A DNA stretch of 7,530 nucleotides from positions 1 through 7,530 of the forward strand of contig JAEYUD010000104.1 of assembly GCA_023433685.1 (NCBI GenBank), in the 5' to 3' direction. Below the pieces are notes generated by a model. The model was not told the DNA's origin, did not search any database, and saw only the letters and a program-made list of their open reading frames with translations. A program made the position numbers and the translations under genes. Within the stretch, counting starts at the first letter, position 1, and each line of letters begins with the position of its first letter. The stretch is from Bacteroidota bacterium. Its GTDB lineage: Bacteria > Bacteroidota > Ignavibacteria > Ignavibacteriales > Ignavibacteriaceae. This document shows, one piece after another, positions 1 through 6,553 of the stretch.

Positions 1-1
1 C

Positions 2-1267
2 TACTACGCGGTTGCAGCTTATGATCGTGGTGATGCTACCAATAATATATTCCCGAGTGAAAACTCGAGTTATATTTTCCGGACCAATACAGGTGAAATT
101 GTAACCGACGATAACACCGGCTACATCACACCCGGCGCGAGACCTCTCGGATACGTTAATGCCGGTCTGGAGTCAATTGCCCCGGAAGCAACACCAAGAG
201 GAACTGGAAAGGTCAGTGTTGAAGTGGTTGATCAGAAAGCGATTAAACCAAACTACACTTACAGAGTGGTTTTCGCTGACACATCGCTTCAGAAATATAC
301 CTCGTCATGGTCACTCGTGAATGTGACGACCGGCGACACTGTGATTCGGGAAGCAACAGTATTCGGTGGTTCCACACCGATCCATGACGGCTTTAGAATG
401 CAGATAGCCAATGATGAAGTGATCAAGCTTGACACAACTAAATCAGGATGGTATGTAAACAGTCAGGACACAATTCCTGCTGCCGGTGGAGCCGGATCAG
501 TTCAATTCCCCGGATTCACATTTACCACCTTCCTTGTTGGTACAAACACCGGCACCATCTGGGCTGATGATTACTACCTTGAGTTCAGTGCTGACACTGC
601 CTATGGCAGATCGATCGCCGACACTCTGATGCCTCCTACATCAGCGAACAGATTCGCGGCAAGAAACACCAACTTTAAAGTGAAACGGTTCAAAGACAAC
701 TCGGATGTGCCATTTGTATACTACAAGACCGGTACACAGAGCACGGTTCACAACATCTACTTTAAGGAAGACCTTAATGGTGTAAAGAGACGTACATGGA
801 GGCTTAATATCTTCATGGATGCGGTTAACGCGCCACTTCCCACTTCAGGTCTACTGAAAGCATACACAAAGAAGCCTTTCTCAAGTGCTGACTCATACCG
901 CTTCAATATGAAAGCGAGTTCTATTGACAACACCGCGGCATCGAATCAGATGGATATGATAAAAGTTGTTCCTAACCCGTATGTGGTGACACATCAGGGC
1001 GAAGCGAGACTTTTAAGTACCCAGACAAGCGGTCGTGGTGAGAGGGAGATCAGATTTACTCACATTCCACCGGGATCAACAATCAAGATATTCACTGTAA
1101 AGGGTGAATTGATCAAGACCCTGCTGGCTACAGACCTTTATGTAGGTGATGTATACTGGAATCTCAGAACTGAAGAAAATCTTGACGCTGCGTTCGGAAT
1201 GTACGTTTACACCGTTGAAATTCCGAATGTAGGAACCAAAATCGGCAAGTTCGCCTTAATCAAATAG
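2..1267 (+). CDS. Large secreted protein with T9SS-like C-terminal tail (5' partial)
   Basis: The frame is open from the first bases of the window, so the gene starts upstream; the GTG at 224 is an internal valine, not a start. The visible part is 421 residues. It opens with YYAVAAYDRGD, typical of the last strands of a fibronectin-III-like or similar beta domain in secreted Ignavibacteria/Bacteroidota proteins. The middle is rich in Thr, Ser, Asp and aromatic residues, as in beta-rich extracellular proteins, and I see no catalytic motif. The last ~100 residues (about 955-1264) begin with VVPNPYVV and continue with IRFTHIPPGSTIKIFTVKGE, WNLRT, GMYVYTVE and end GKFALIK. This matches the general plan of T9SS C-terminal domains but lacks the NPFNP box of the protein encoded at 2355-3803. 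By inference it is exported across the outer membrane and attached or released there. A PorV-like gene follows after 14 bases, probably in the same operon. The molecular function is unknown. Confidence 0.85.
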   Translation, partial: YYAVAAYDRGDATNNIFPSENSSYIFRTNTGEIVTDDNTGYITPGARPLGYVNAGLESIAPEATPRGTGKVSVEVVDQKAIKPNYTYRVVFADTSLQKYTSSWSLVNVTTGDTVIREATVFGGSTPIHDGFRMQIANDEVIKLDTTKSGWYVNSQDTIPAAGGAGSVQFPGFTFTTFLVGTNTGTIWADDYYLEFSADTAYGRSIADTLMPPTSANRFAARNTNFKVKRFKDNSDVPFVYYKTGTQSTVHNIYFKEDLNGVKRRTWRLNIFMDAVNAPLPTSGLLKAYTKKPFSSADSYRFNMKASSIDNTAASNQMDMIKVVPNPYVVTHQGEARLLSTQTSGRGEREIRFTHIPPGSTIKIFTVKGELIKTLLATDLYVGDVYWNLRTEENLDAAFGMYVYTVEIPNVGTKIGKFALIK

Positions 1268-1281
1268 CGGAGAGTTAGAGA

Positions 1282-2289
1282 ATGAAAAGACTATTTATTT
1301 TGATCGTTCTTATGACCGCCTCTACCATGATGTACGGGCAGTCAAAAGTCGGCTCTACCGCCGCTCCGTTCTTGTCGATTGGGATCGGGCCAAGAGCCGT
1401 CGGTATGGGTGGGGCTTTCACAGCCACAGCCAACGATATTACAGCCCTTTACTGGAACCCCGCCGGGGTTTCCAGAATGGGCGGAAGTGCAGCCTATTTT
1501 TCGCACACCAAGTGGTTCGCTGACATCAACTTCAACTACGCCGCCGCGGCTTTGAGTCTCGGTGACTTTGGAACTGTTGGCGCGAGCGTTACCTACCTTG
1601 ACTACGGCGAAACAGAGATCACCACAATCAAGGAACCCGAGGGAACGGGCGCTACTTATGGCGCGAAAGACCTCGCGATGGGGCTTCATTACGCGATGAA
1701 CCTCACCGACAGGTTCTCGATCGGTGGTACAGTTAAATATGTTCAGCAGAAGATCTGGAACACCAGTGCTTCCACTGTAGCTTTCGATCTTGGTGTACTC
1801 TTCCTTTCAGAGATCTACGGTCTCAGAATTGGTGCCACCATTTCGAACTTCGGTGGTGAAATGACCATGGACGGCAAAGACCTTTATGTTCTTTACGATA
1901 TCGACAATACTCAATATGGTAACAACGACCAGATCCTCGCGAAACTGAAGACCGATCCGTTCCCGCTTCCACTGACGTTTAAGGTTGGTGTGGCGATGGA
2001 TGTGATCAACACTTCAGATTTCAGATTCACCGCCGGTGTTGACGCGCTTCACCCGAGTGACAACTCGGAGAGCCTCAATGTGGGTGGCGAGATCGCGTAC
2101 AAAAACATGCTTGCTGTAAGAGCAGGGTATAAATCACTCGGGCTCAACAACGCGGAAGAGGGGCTTACCCTTGGATTCGGTTTGAACTACGATTTTGCCC
2201 CAGGCCTGGGTCTCTCATTCGACTACGCGTATCAGGATTTCGGGATACTGAAAAACACTCAGTACTTCTCGATGGGTATTAAATTTTAG
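1282..2289 (+). CDS. PorV/PorQ-family outer-membrane beta-barrel protein
   Basis: The protein has 335 residues. Residues 1-19 form a signal peptide (MKRLFILIVLMTASTMMYG, then Gln). The mature N-terminus carries the hallmark of the PorV/PorQ (UPF0164-like) family: a FLSIGIGPRAVGMGGAF segment followed by DITALYWNPAGVSRM. The rest alternates Gly/aromatic strands typical of a FadL-like barrel, and the protein ends in YFSMGIKF, with the terminal Phe expected of an outer-membrane barrel assembly signal. In T9SS bacteria PorV binds the C-terminal domains of cargo after translocation and shuttles them to the sortase-like PorU complex. Genomes of this group carry many paralogues, so this copy may instead serve one partner. 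The ATG at 1282 is supported by GGAGAG at 1269-1274, seven bases upstream. The gene sits 14 bases after the secreted-protein gene, suggesting co-expression and a cargo/partner relation (inference). No terminator hairpin is seen after the stop. Confidence 0.88.
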   Translation: MKRLFILIVLMTASTMMYGQSKVGSTAAPFLSIGIGPRAVGMGGAFTATANDITALYWNPAGVSRMGGSAAYFSHTKWFADINFNYAAAALSLGDFGTVGASVTYLDYGETEITTIKEPEGTGATYGAKDLAMGLHYAMNLTDRFSIGGTVKYVQQKIWNTSASTVAFDLGVLFLSEIYGLRIGATISNFGGEMTMDGKDLYVLYDIDNTQYGNNDQILAKLKTDPFPLPLTFKVGVAMDVINTSDFRFTAGVDALHPSDNSESLNVGGEIAYKNMLAVRAGYKSLGLNNAEEGLTLGFGLNYDFAPGLGLSFDYAYQDFGILKNTQYFSMGIKF

Positions 2290-2314
2290 CATTTAATTCA
2301 TAAATAACAATCAA

Positions 2315-2322
2315 TAACTTTG
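2315..2322 (+). promoter_or_regulatory. Candidate Bacteroidota-type -7 promoter element
   Basis: TAACTTTG matches the Bacteroidota housekeeping consensus TAnnTTTG exactly. A TTTA at 2292-2295, 19 bases upstream, could be a degenerate -33 TTTG element. Transcription would start near 2329, giving a leader of about 26 bases that contains the Shine-Dalgarno. It would serve the secreted protein gene at 2355. Use of this consensus in Ignavibacteria is an inference. Confidence 0.45.
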
Positions 2323-2342
2323 AATCTCAAATTCAACTAATG

Positions 2343-2347
2343 AGGAG
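2343..2347 (+). promoter_or_regulatory. Shine-Dalgarno deciding the start at 2355
   Basis: AGGAG lies seven bases before the ATG at 2355 and overlaps the reading frame opened by an earlier ATG at 2340. An earlier start would add MRRNA in front of an already well-formed signal peptide and would have no ribosome site of its own, so 2355 is preferred. Confidence 0.8.
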
Positions 2348-2354
2348 AAACGCT

Positions 2355-3803
2355 ATGAAAAGAATCTTTACGGCTGTTGTAATTTTAACAGCCATGGCTT
2401 CGATGGCTTTCGCCCAGAACGCGGTGACTTTTAAGGTCAACATGGGAAAACAGGTTACACTTGGTAACTTTGATCCTAACGCTGACACTCTTTTTGTCAG
2501 TGGCGCGTTTAACGGGTGGGGTACTGACAATCCATTCACCAAACCGGCAAATAATGACTCCATCTGGACCGTTACCGTGCCTGCAGTCGGTGCCACAGGT
2601 GCCACAGCAGAGTACAAATTCAGATTCAGAGATGTGTCTGCAAGTGCTGATGTTTGGGAATCAATCGCTAACAGAAGTTTGACTGTTGCGGGTAACCCGA
2701 CTGTGCTTGATGTTGTTTATTTTGACAACAACGGCTATCAGGCTACCACTAACCTTTCTTTGACCTTCTCGGTTAACATGGAACTTGAAAGACTTTCAGG
2801 AAGATTCACACCTGCATCAGATACCGTTTCAGTTAACGGTAACTTTAACGGCTGGACTTCTAAAGTTAACATCATGCTCCCCAGCGCTAACCCTGATATC
2901 TATGAAGTAACCTTCAACAAAGAAGTTTCATTGGGCGAAGAACTTAACTATAAATACTGGTACACACCCAATGCATGGGAAAGCCGTGCCAACAGGCAGT
3001 ACATCATCACACAAGATGATATCAATGCCGGCTTCCTCGTTCAGGAAGGCACATACAATGACGGTAGCCTTGCAACCGTTATTAATCAGCCATGTACTAT
3101 TAAGTTCACAGTTAACACCAATGGTGCAAACGGCCCTATCGGTCCGTTCACATCAGTTACCAACGCCATCATCGCGGGTAGCTCTGCTCCTCTCGGATGG
3201 CCCGGTGGCGGCTGGCCAACCAGTGACTCTGCTGTGGTTATCAGACTTTTTGACGACGGAACCAATGGTGATCTCGTAGCTGGTGACAAGATATTCTCGA
3301 AGAATATCCTTTTCCCTGCTTACACTTCACTCGGTCTTGAGTACAAATACGGTCTCAACTTCGGTCTTGCCACAAACCAGGGCGCGAACGATAACGAAGC
3401 CGGTGTTGGATCAAACCACACACTTAACTGGCATATCAACTATGTAAGCGCTACCGCTGTTGATACATTCGGTAGAATTACAACCGCCAACCTTACAAAC
3501 GTTGTAACCGGCGTAAAGGAAATTGACAACAATATCCCTGCCAACTACAACATGAGCCAGAACTATCCTAACCCGTTCAACCCTTCAACCTCGATCCGTT
3601 TCAGCATTCCTGAAACCGGAAATGTTAGATTGGTTGTTTTCAATGCTATCGGTCAGGAAGTTGCTGTTCTCGTTGATGGACAGAAATCAGCCGGTAACTA
3701 CGAAGTTAGCTTCGATGCTGCCAAATTGCCTTCAGGTATCTATCTGTACACAATTCAGTCAGGTAGCTTCACCCAGACACGCAAGATGATGCTTCTTAAG
3801 TAA
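2355..3803 (+). CDS. T9SS-secreted protein with tandem carbohydrate-binding-like domains
   Basis: The protein has 482 residues from the ATG at 2355. Residues 1-20 are a signal peptide (cleavage after AFA, before Gln). Residues 24-126 and 134-230 are two homologous beta domains sharing FxVNM, then GxFxPxxDTxxVxGxFNGW, a YKFRF/YKYWY strand and WESxANR. The xFNGW motif recalls starch/glycogen-binding (CBM20/CBM48-like) and other early-set domains. Residues about 247-372 form a third domain (IKFTVNTN, GSSAPLGW, LFDDGTNGDLVAGDKIF); the Asp-rich loop at 299-311 could bind calcium. Residues 398-482 are a canonical type A T9SS sorting domain with NYPNPFNPSTSIRFSIP, LVVFNAIGQEVAVLV and LPSGIYLYTI, ending KMMLLK. 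It is probably exported by T9SS and anchored to or released from the cell surface. No catalytic domain is visible, so binding of glycan or another ligand, or a structural role, is inferred. It appears to be a single-gene unit bounded by a candidate promoter and a clear terminator. Confidence 0.9.
   Translation: MKRIFTAVVILTAMASMAFAQNAVTFKVNMGKQVTLGNFDPNADTLFVSGAFNGWGTDNPFTKPANNDSIWTVTVPAVGATGATAEYKFRFRDVSASADVWESIANRSLTVAGNPTVLDVVYFDNNGYQATTNLSLTFSVNMELERLSGRFTPASDTVSVNGNFNGWTSKVNIMLPSANPDIYEVTFNKEVSLGEELNYKYWYTPNAWESRANRQYIITQDDINAGFLVQEGTYNDGSLATVINQPCTIKFTVNTNGANGPIGPFTSVTNAIIAGSSAPLGWPGGGWPTSDSAVVIRLFDDGTNGDLVAGDKIFSKNILFPAYTSLGLEYKYGLNFGLATNQGANDNEAGVGSNHTLNWHINYVSATAVDTFGRITTANLTNVVTGVKEIDNNIPANYNMSQNYPNPFNPSTSIRFSIPETGNVRLVVFNAIGQEVAVLVDGQKSAGNYEVSFDAAKLPSGIYLYTIQSGSFTQTRKMMLLK
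2424..3008 (+). repeat. Two tandem homologous protein domains
   Basis: Within the secreted protein starting at 2355, residues 24-111 and 136-218 align along their length: VTFKVNM with LTFSVNM, NFDPNADTLFVSGAFNGW with RFTPASDTVSVNGNFNGW, and WESIANRSLTV with WESRANRQYII. The DNA copies have diverged clearly, so this is an old duplication rather than a recent tandem repeat. Confidence 0.8.
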
Positions 3804-3825
3804 CATACTTCTGAAAAGAATTCTG

Positions 3826-3864
3826 ATCCGGGCTGCTGAAAAGTTGCCCGGATTTTTTATTTTT
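3826..3864 (+). terminator. Intrinsic terminator after the T9SS secreted protein gene
   Basis: A perfect 8-base stem, ATCCGGGC at 3826-3833 and GCCCGGAT at 3846-3853, encloses a 12-base loop. It is followed directly by six T, one A and five more T. It starts 22 bases after the stop codon at 3801-3803, the expected place and form for a Rho-independent terminator. Confidence 0.9.
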
Positions 3865-3865
3865 G
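3858..3865 (+). promoter_or_regulatory. Possible -7 promoter element overlapping the terminator T-tract
   Basis: TATTTTTG fits TAnnTTTG and lies about 32 bases before the ATG at 3898, similar in distance to the candidate element at 2315. No good -33 element is seen, and the T-run of the terminator makes a chance match likely. Confidence 0.25.
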
Positions 3866-3897
3866 GCATTCGATTTTAAATTTAAAATAAGAGAAAA

Positions 3898-4650
3898 ATG
3901 CGTCAGTACACATCACATCCCGGCTATTCAATGTATATGTCGGATGATAAAAACCTGCAGGAACTGCTAAAAAAAACGATCAGGGATAAAGAAATTACAC
4001 ATGTTCTTGAAACAGGTACATTTCAGGGGAAAGGCTCGACCAGAATGGTCGCGGAAGCTTTTCTCAACTTCAGATCACCCGAAAAATTTGTAACCATTGA
4101 AGCCAACTACTTCAGTTGGATCAAAGCGGTTGAGAATTTAAAACCTTACCCGTTTGTAACTCCTGTTTGGGGGCTCTCACTCAACCGAGCAGAGGCGATA
4201 AAATTTGTGGAAGATGATGAGATGCTCAAGAATGCTGACAAGTATCCTGACGTCTACTGCGATGGCGGTGAAAATCCCCACCAATTCTACATTAAAGAGA
4301 TTAAAGGTGAACTTGGTAACTCCAGGTTCAAAATTCTGAACAAAGTTTATGAGCGGAAAGTCAAGAAAGAGATGAAAGCGCATCACAAGGGTGATGATCT
4401 GCTCGTAAAATACCTTACTGAAATGAGAGGCAAGAAGCTTTTAGTTCTGCTTGATTCAGCAGGTGGTGTGGGATATCTTGAGTTTAAGAAAACCATCGAA
4501 ACCTTGAAGGATCACAGTTATTTGCTTATACTTGATGACATCCATCATGTGAAACACTACCGCAGTTACCAGGACGTTAAAAATTCGCCCGATTTCACCT
4601 TAATTGGTGAGAACTACACCGGCGGTTGGGTCTTCGCCGAAAAGAAGTAG
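3898..4650 (+). CDS. Putative class I SAM-dependent methyltransferase-like protein
   Basis: The protein has 250 residues and neither signal peptide nor membrane segment, so it is probably cytoplasmic. Residues 34-47 (THVLETGTFQGKGS) resemble motif I of class I SAM-dependent methyltransferases, a Gly-containing loop after strand 1. IEAN at 67-70 would supply the acidic residue at the end of strand 2. LLVLLDSAGG at 181-190 and YLLILDDIHHVKH at 208-220 look like strands 4 and 5, and GGWVFAEKK closes the fold. Between about 118 and 178 lies a charged, Lys-rich, probably helical insert (CDGGENPHQF, then KVYERKVKKEMK) of unclear role. The substrate cannot be told; small molecules or surface glycans are possible. 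The ATG at 3898 has only weak purine-rich sequence upstream (AAGAGAAAA); ATGs at 3931 and 3937 are alternatives. The gene follows a strong terminator, so it needs its own promoter, and it converges on the SGNH hydrolase gene with 4 bases between stops. Confidence 0.7.
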   Translation: MRQYTSHPGYSMYMSDDKNLQELLKKTIRDKEITHVLETGTFQGKGSTRMVAEAFLNFRSPEKFVTIEANYFSWIKAVENLKPYPFVTPVWGLSLNRAEAIKFVEDDEMLKNADKYPDVYCDGGENPHQFYIKEIKGELGNSRFKILNKVYERKVKKEMKAHHKGDDLLVKYLTEMRGKKLLVLLDSAGGVGYLEFKKTIETLKDHSYLLILDDIHHVKHYRSYQDVKNSPDFTLIGENYTGGWVFAEKK

Positions 4651-4654
4651 ACAG

Positions 4655-6478
4655 CTACTTTATATTCTGAAGCTGAGCCGCGAGTTGCGCGGCTCCCGGG
4701 AATTTGGGATCTGCCTGTAAACATCTTTGTATGTACGTCTTTGCCGGATTATAATCTTTCAGATTGATATAAGCACCTGTCAGGTTATAGAGTGTCTGTG
4801 CATCATCCCCTTTGTAGTTCAGGCTTTCAAGCAACCACCTTTTGGCGTCCTCAGGTTTACCGTCGTTTAACGCCAATATCCCCAGCCACTTCGTTGAAAA
4901 TGCATCAGGTCTCACCACATAACTATCTTTCAGTACCACGGCCGCCCCCTCATAGTCGTGCAAGATCATCAATGCATTGGCAAAAGCGTTGTAGAACTTT
5001 GGCAGGTAGTGGAACTGGGAGATCAGCACCCGGTATTCCATTTCCGCAGACTTCGCATCGCCCTTCGCTACGAAATGTTCAGCCGCTGATGAATGCGCTG
5101 CATCCCAATTCATTTCGCCTCGCGCGGACTTTATCGCAAGGGAGTCGATAAAATCAACAGGTTTTCTGACCTCCTCAAGCTTCGTAATCTTCCCGCTTCT
5201 GTTAAATGGCCATTGGGAAGTGATTCCCGCAAGACGGTAAAATGCTATCGCCGAGTCGAGCTTTGAAAAAGGGAAATTAATCTTTACAAGGCTGTCGAGC
5301 GTGTTTGAGCCAGGTGTAAACACGGGTTGATCTTTTATGAACCCCCCAGAAGTCATTCCCGAGATAAAAATGTCTGCCATTAGACTATACCCCCTAAGGT
5401 TGGGGTGGAGGTGATCGGTCAGAAGATCGTTTCCGGTGATCATTCCTCTGGAATTGGCGGCGAAGACAGAATCAACGGCGACCAAACCAAAGCTATTAGC
5501 CGCCACTGCCTCCCTGATGATATTGTTAAAGACTGATGGAGCCCTGAACCTGAGTTGGTCGAGATCTTTTGCCTTAATAAGTTCTGCAGTTGCTTCAGCA
5601 TATTTCTCCTTCGCGAAAAATTCTTTCCCTTTCTTGAAGGCTTCACCGGACCCCGAAAGTTCGGGGTAAAAAGGTGCCTGATCAAGCAGGTTTGAAACAA
5701 GGGTTCCGGCAATAACCGGTATGCCGGCTTTTTTTAATGATCCAAAAATTTCTGATATGTTATGCCTGAACTGATCAACACCCGCTTTGTAAAGGTCGGA
5801 ATCAAGCGGAACCAATTTATCTTTCGCGAGTGATTCCATAAGTCCGGGTGCAGCAAGAGGCATGTCATTTGATGAAAAAATGGAAGCGATCAACTTCATC
5901 GTTCTGAGGTTATTCATCGCGCGTATAAACCTTGTGACCCCGGGTGAACCACCGACGGCTGTAAGCGAAGCGGCGCCCATGGCACCATAAAATTCATTAT
6001 GCCCGGTGTAAACAAGCACCAGATCAGGTTTCTGAGCTATTACATCGTCAAGTATATCCAAAATTGCATAAGAATTAATAGCCGCAATACCTAAATTTAC
6101 AACTTCAAACTTTTTTTGAGGATAGAGCAGCTTTAGCTTTAGCGCGAGGAACCGGGAGAATGAACCGTTCGGCTCATACGGGAAACCTGCCGCGCTGCTT
6201 TCGCCAAGAATGAATATACGGAATGTGTTGGGGTCTTTCACAGAGGTGAAAACATCATTGATCGACTGTGGAACAAACGTTGCGCCTTTGAAGTACCTCC
6301 TGGTGAGCCCGGGATCAAGGAAAAGAAGTTTCCCCTCACTTCCCGGTACAGAGATAAAAGCGGGATCCGATGCCCCATAGCCAACAACTCTCAACGCCAC
6401 TTCAATAAGGGCGAAGAGAATGAACGGCGCGAGAACCGTAACGAGATAAAAACCAACCGGGTATTTCTTCTTTTCCAT
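4655..6478 (-). CDS. Membrane-anchored SGNH/GDSL-family hydrolase with TPR repeats
   Basis: The protein has 607 residues from the ATG at 6478-6476. A TTG at 6514 would add 12 residues but has no better ribosome site. Residues about 9-35 form one hydrophobic segment (FYLVTVLAPFILFALIEVAL), an N-terminal anchor or uncleaved signal, so the rest should lie in the periplasm. SGNH blocks follow in order: GESSAAG (92-98, nucleophile Ser94), NLGIAAINS (Gly130), YTGHNEFYG (oxyanion Asn161) and TDHLHPNLRGY (Asp355, His358). A TPR-like helical pair (about 285-305) and DLDQLRFRAP lie between blocks III and V, an arrangement I recall from other bacterial SGNH-TPR proteins. Residues about 455-607 form several TPR-like helical pairs ending in AAQLAAQLQNIK. 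SGNH enzymes hydrolyse esters or remove acetyl groups from carbohydrates; the substrate here is unknown, and the TPRs suggest a protein partner. The catalytic set looks complete, so an active enzyme is likely. Confidence 0.88.
   Translation of the reverse strand: MEKKKYPVGFYLVTVLAPFILFALIEVALRVVGYGASDPAFISVPGSEGKLLFLDPGLTRRYFKGATFVPQSINDVFTSVKDPNTFRIFILGESSAAGFPYEPNGSFSRFLALKLKLLYPQKKFEVVNLGIAAINSYAILDILDDVIAQKPDLVLVYTGHNEFYGAMGAASLTAVGGSPGVTRFIRAMNNLRTMKLIASIFSSNDMPLAAPGLMESLAKDKLVPLDSDLYKAGVDQFRHNISEIFGSLKKAGIPVIAGTLVSNLLDQAPFYPELSGSGEAFKKGKEFFAKEKYAEATAELIKAKDLDQLRFRAPSVFNNIIREAVAANSFGLVAVDSVFAANSRGMITGNDLLTDHLHPNLRGYSLMADIFISGMTSGGFIKDQPVFTPGSNTLDSLVKINFPFSKLDSAIAFYRLAGITSQWPFNRSGKITKLEEVRKPVDFIDSLAIKSARGEMNWDAAHSSAAEHFVAKGDAKSAEMEYRVLISQFHYLPKFYNAFANALMILHDYEGAAVVLKDSYVVRPDAFSTKWLGILALNDGKPEDAKRWLLESLNYKGDDAQTLYNLTGAYINLKDYNPAKTYIQRCLQADPKFPGAAQLAAQLQNIK
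4675..4695. other. Perfect inverted repeat between convergent genes, inside the SGNH gene end
   Basis: GAGCCGCG (4675-4682) and CGCGGCTC (4688-4695) form a perfect 8-base, GC-rich stem with a 5-base loop. It begins 25 bases after the stop of the methyltransferase-like gene and encodes the AAQLAAQ repeat near the C-terminus of the SGNH protein. There is no T-tract on either side, so it is not a canonical terminator. It could still stop or stabilise the transcript from the plus strand, or be a by-product of the coding repeat. Confidence 0.4.
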
Positions 6479-6553
6479 TTGTGCTTTGTCAATTTGTTGA
6501 AAACGGGCAAGCAAAATTCGTGAATTATTGACTATTAAAAAACCTAAAATATT
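6479..6553. promoter_or_regulatory. 75-base divergent promoter region
   Basis: This AT-rich gap separates the SGNH hydrolase gene (minus) from the parvulin-like gene (plus), so it must hold promoters for both unless they extend into coding sequence. On the minus strand, GAATTTTG (6519-6512) differs from TAnnTTTG at one base and would give a leader of about 27 bases before the ATG at 6478; it would also exclude the TTG start at 6514. On the plus strand TTGACT (6528-6533) resembles a -35 box, but no well-spaced -10 leaves room before the ATG at 6554. Neither gene has a clear Shine-Dalgarno. Confidence 0.4.

Noticed and set aside
224..226. GTG as the start of the first gene
   Set aside because: The same frame stays open to the window's left edge and encodes plausible protein (YYAVAAYDRGD and onward), with no signal peptide or Shine-Dalgarno at 224.
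1453..1474. Strong imperfect palindrome (TGGAACCCC / GGGGTTTCCA)
   Set aside because: It encodes the conserved YWNPAGVSRM motif of the PorV family, so the structure is explained by coding constraint; there is no T-tract and it is mid-gene.
1342..1689. Antisense open frame of 115 codons opposite the PorV-like gene
   Set aside because: It lies wholly within a well-supported gene, has a low-complexity Gly/Ser/Arg-rich product and no ribosome site; it is a shadow of the codon pattern on the other strand.
2333..2617. Antisense open frame at the start of the T9SS protein gene
   Set aside because: It overlaps a gene with signal peptide, ribosome site and recognisable domains, and its product shows no motif.
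4792..5151. Plus-strand open frame opposite the SGNH-TPR gene
   Set aside because: Its product is Ser/Pro/His/Arg-rich without motifs and lies inside the TPR region of a well-supported gene; the shorter frames at 5436-5669 and 5440-5712 are shadows for the same reason.
5650..5667. Near-perfect 18-base palindrome (ACCCCGAA-AG-TTCGGGGT), considered as a REP-like mobile element
   Set aside because: It is a single copy here, sits in frame in the SGNH gene (encoding YPELSGSG), and the protein does not look interrupted. A genome-wide count of the palindrome would be needed to revive the idea.
6479..6514. TTG start giving a 619-residue SGNH protein
   Set aside because: The added MLARFQQIDKAQ has no ribosome site upstream, and the ATG at 6478 directly precedes a normal Lys-rich N-terminus and membrane segment.
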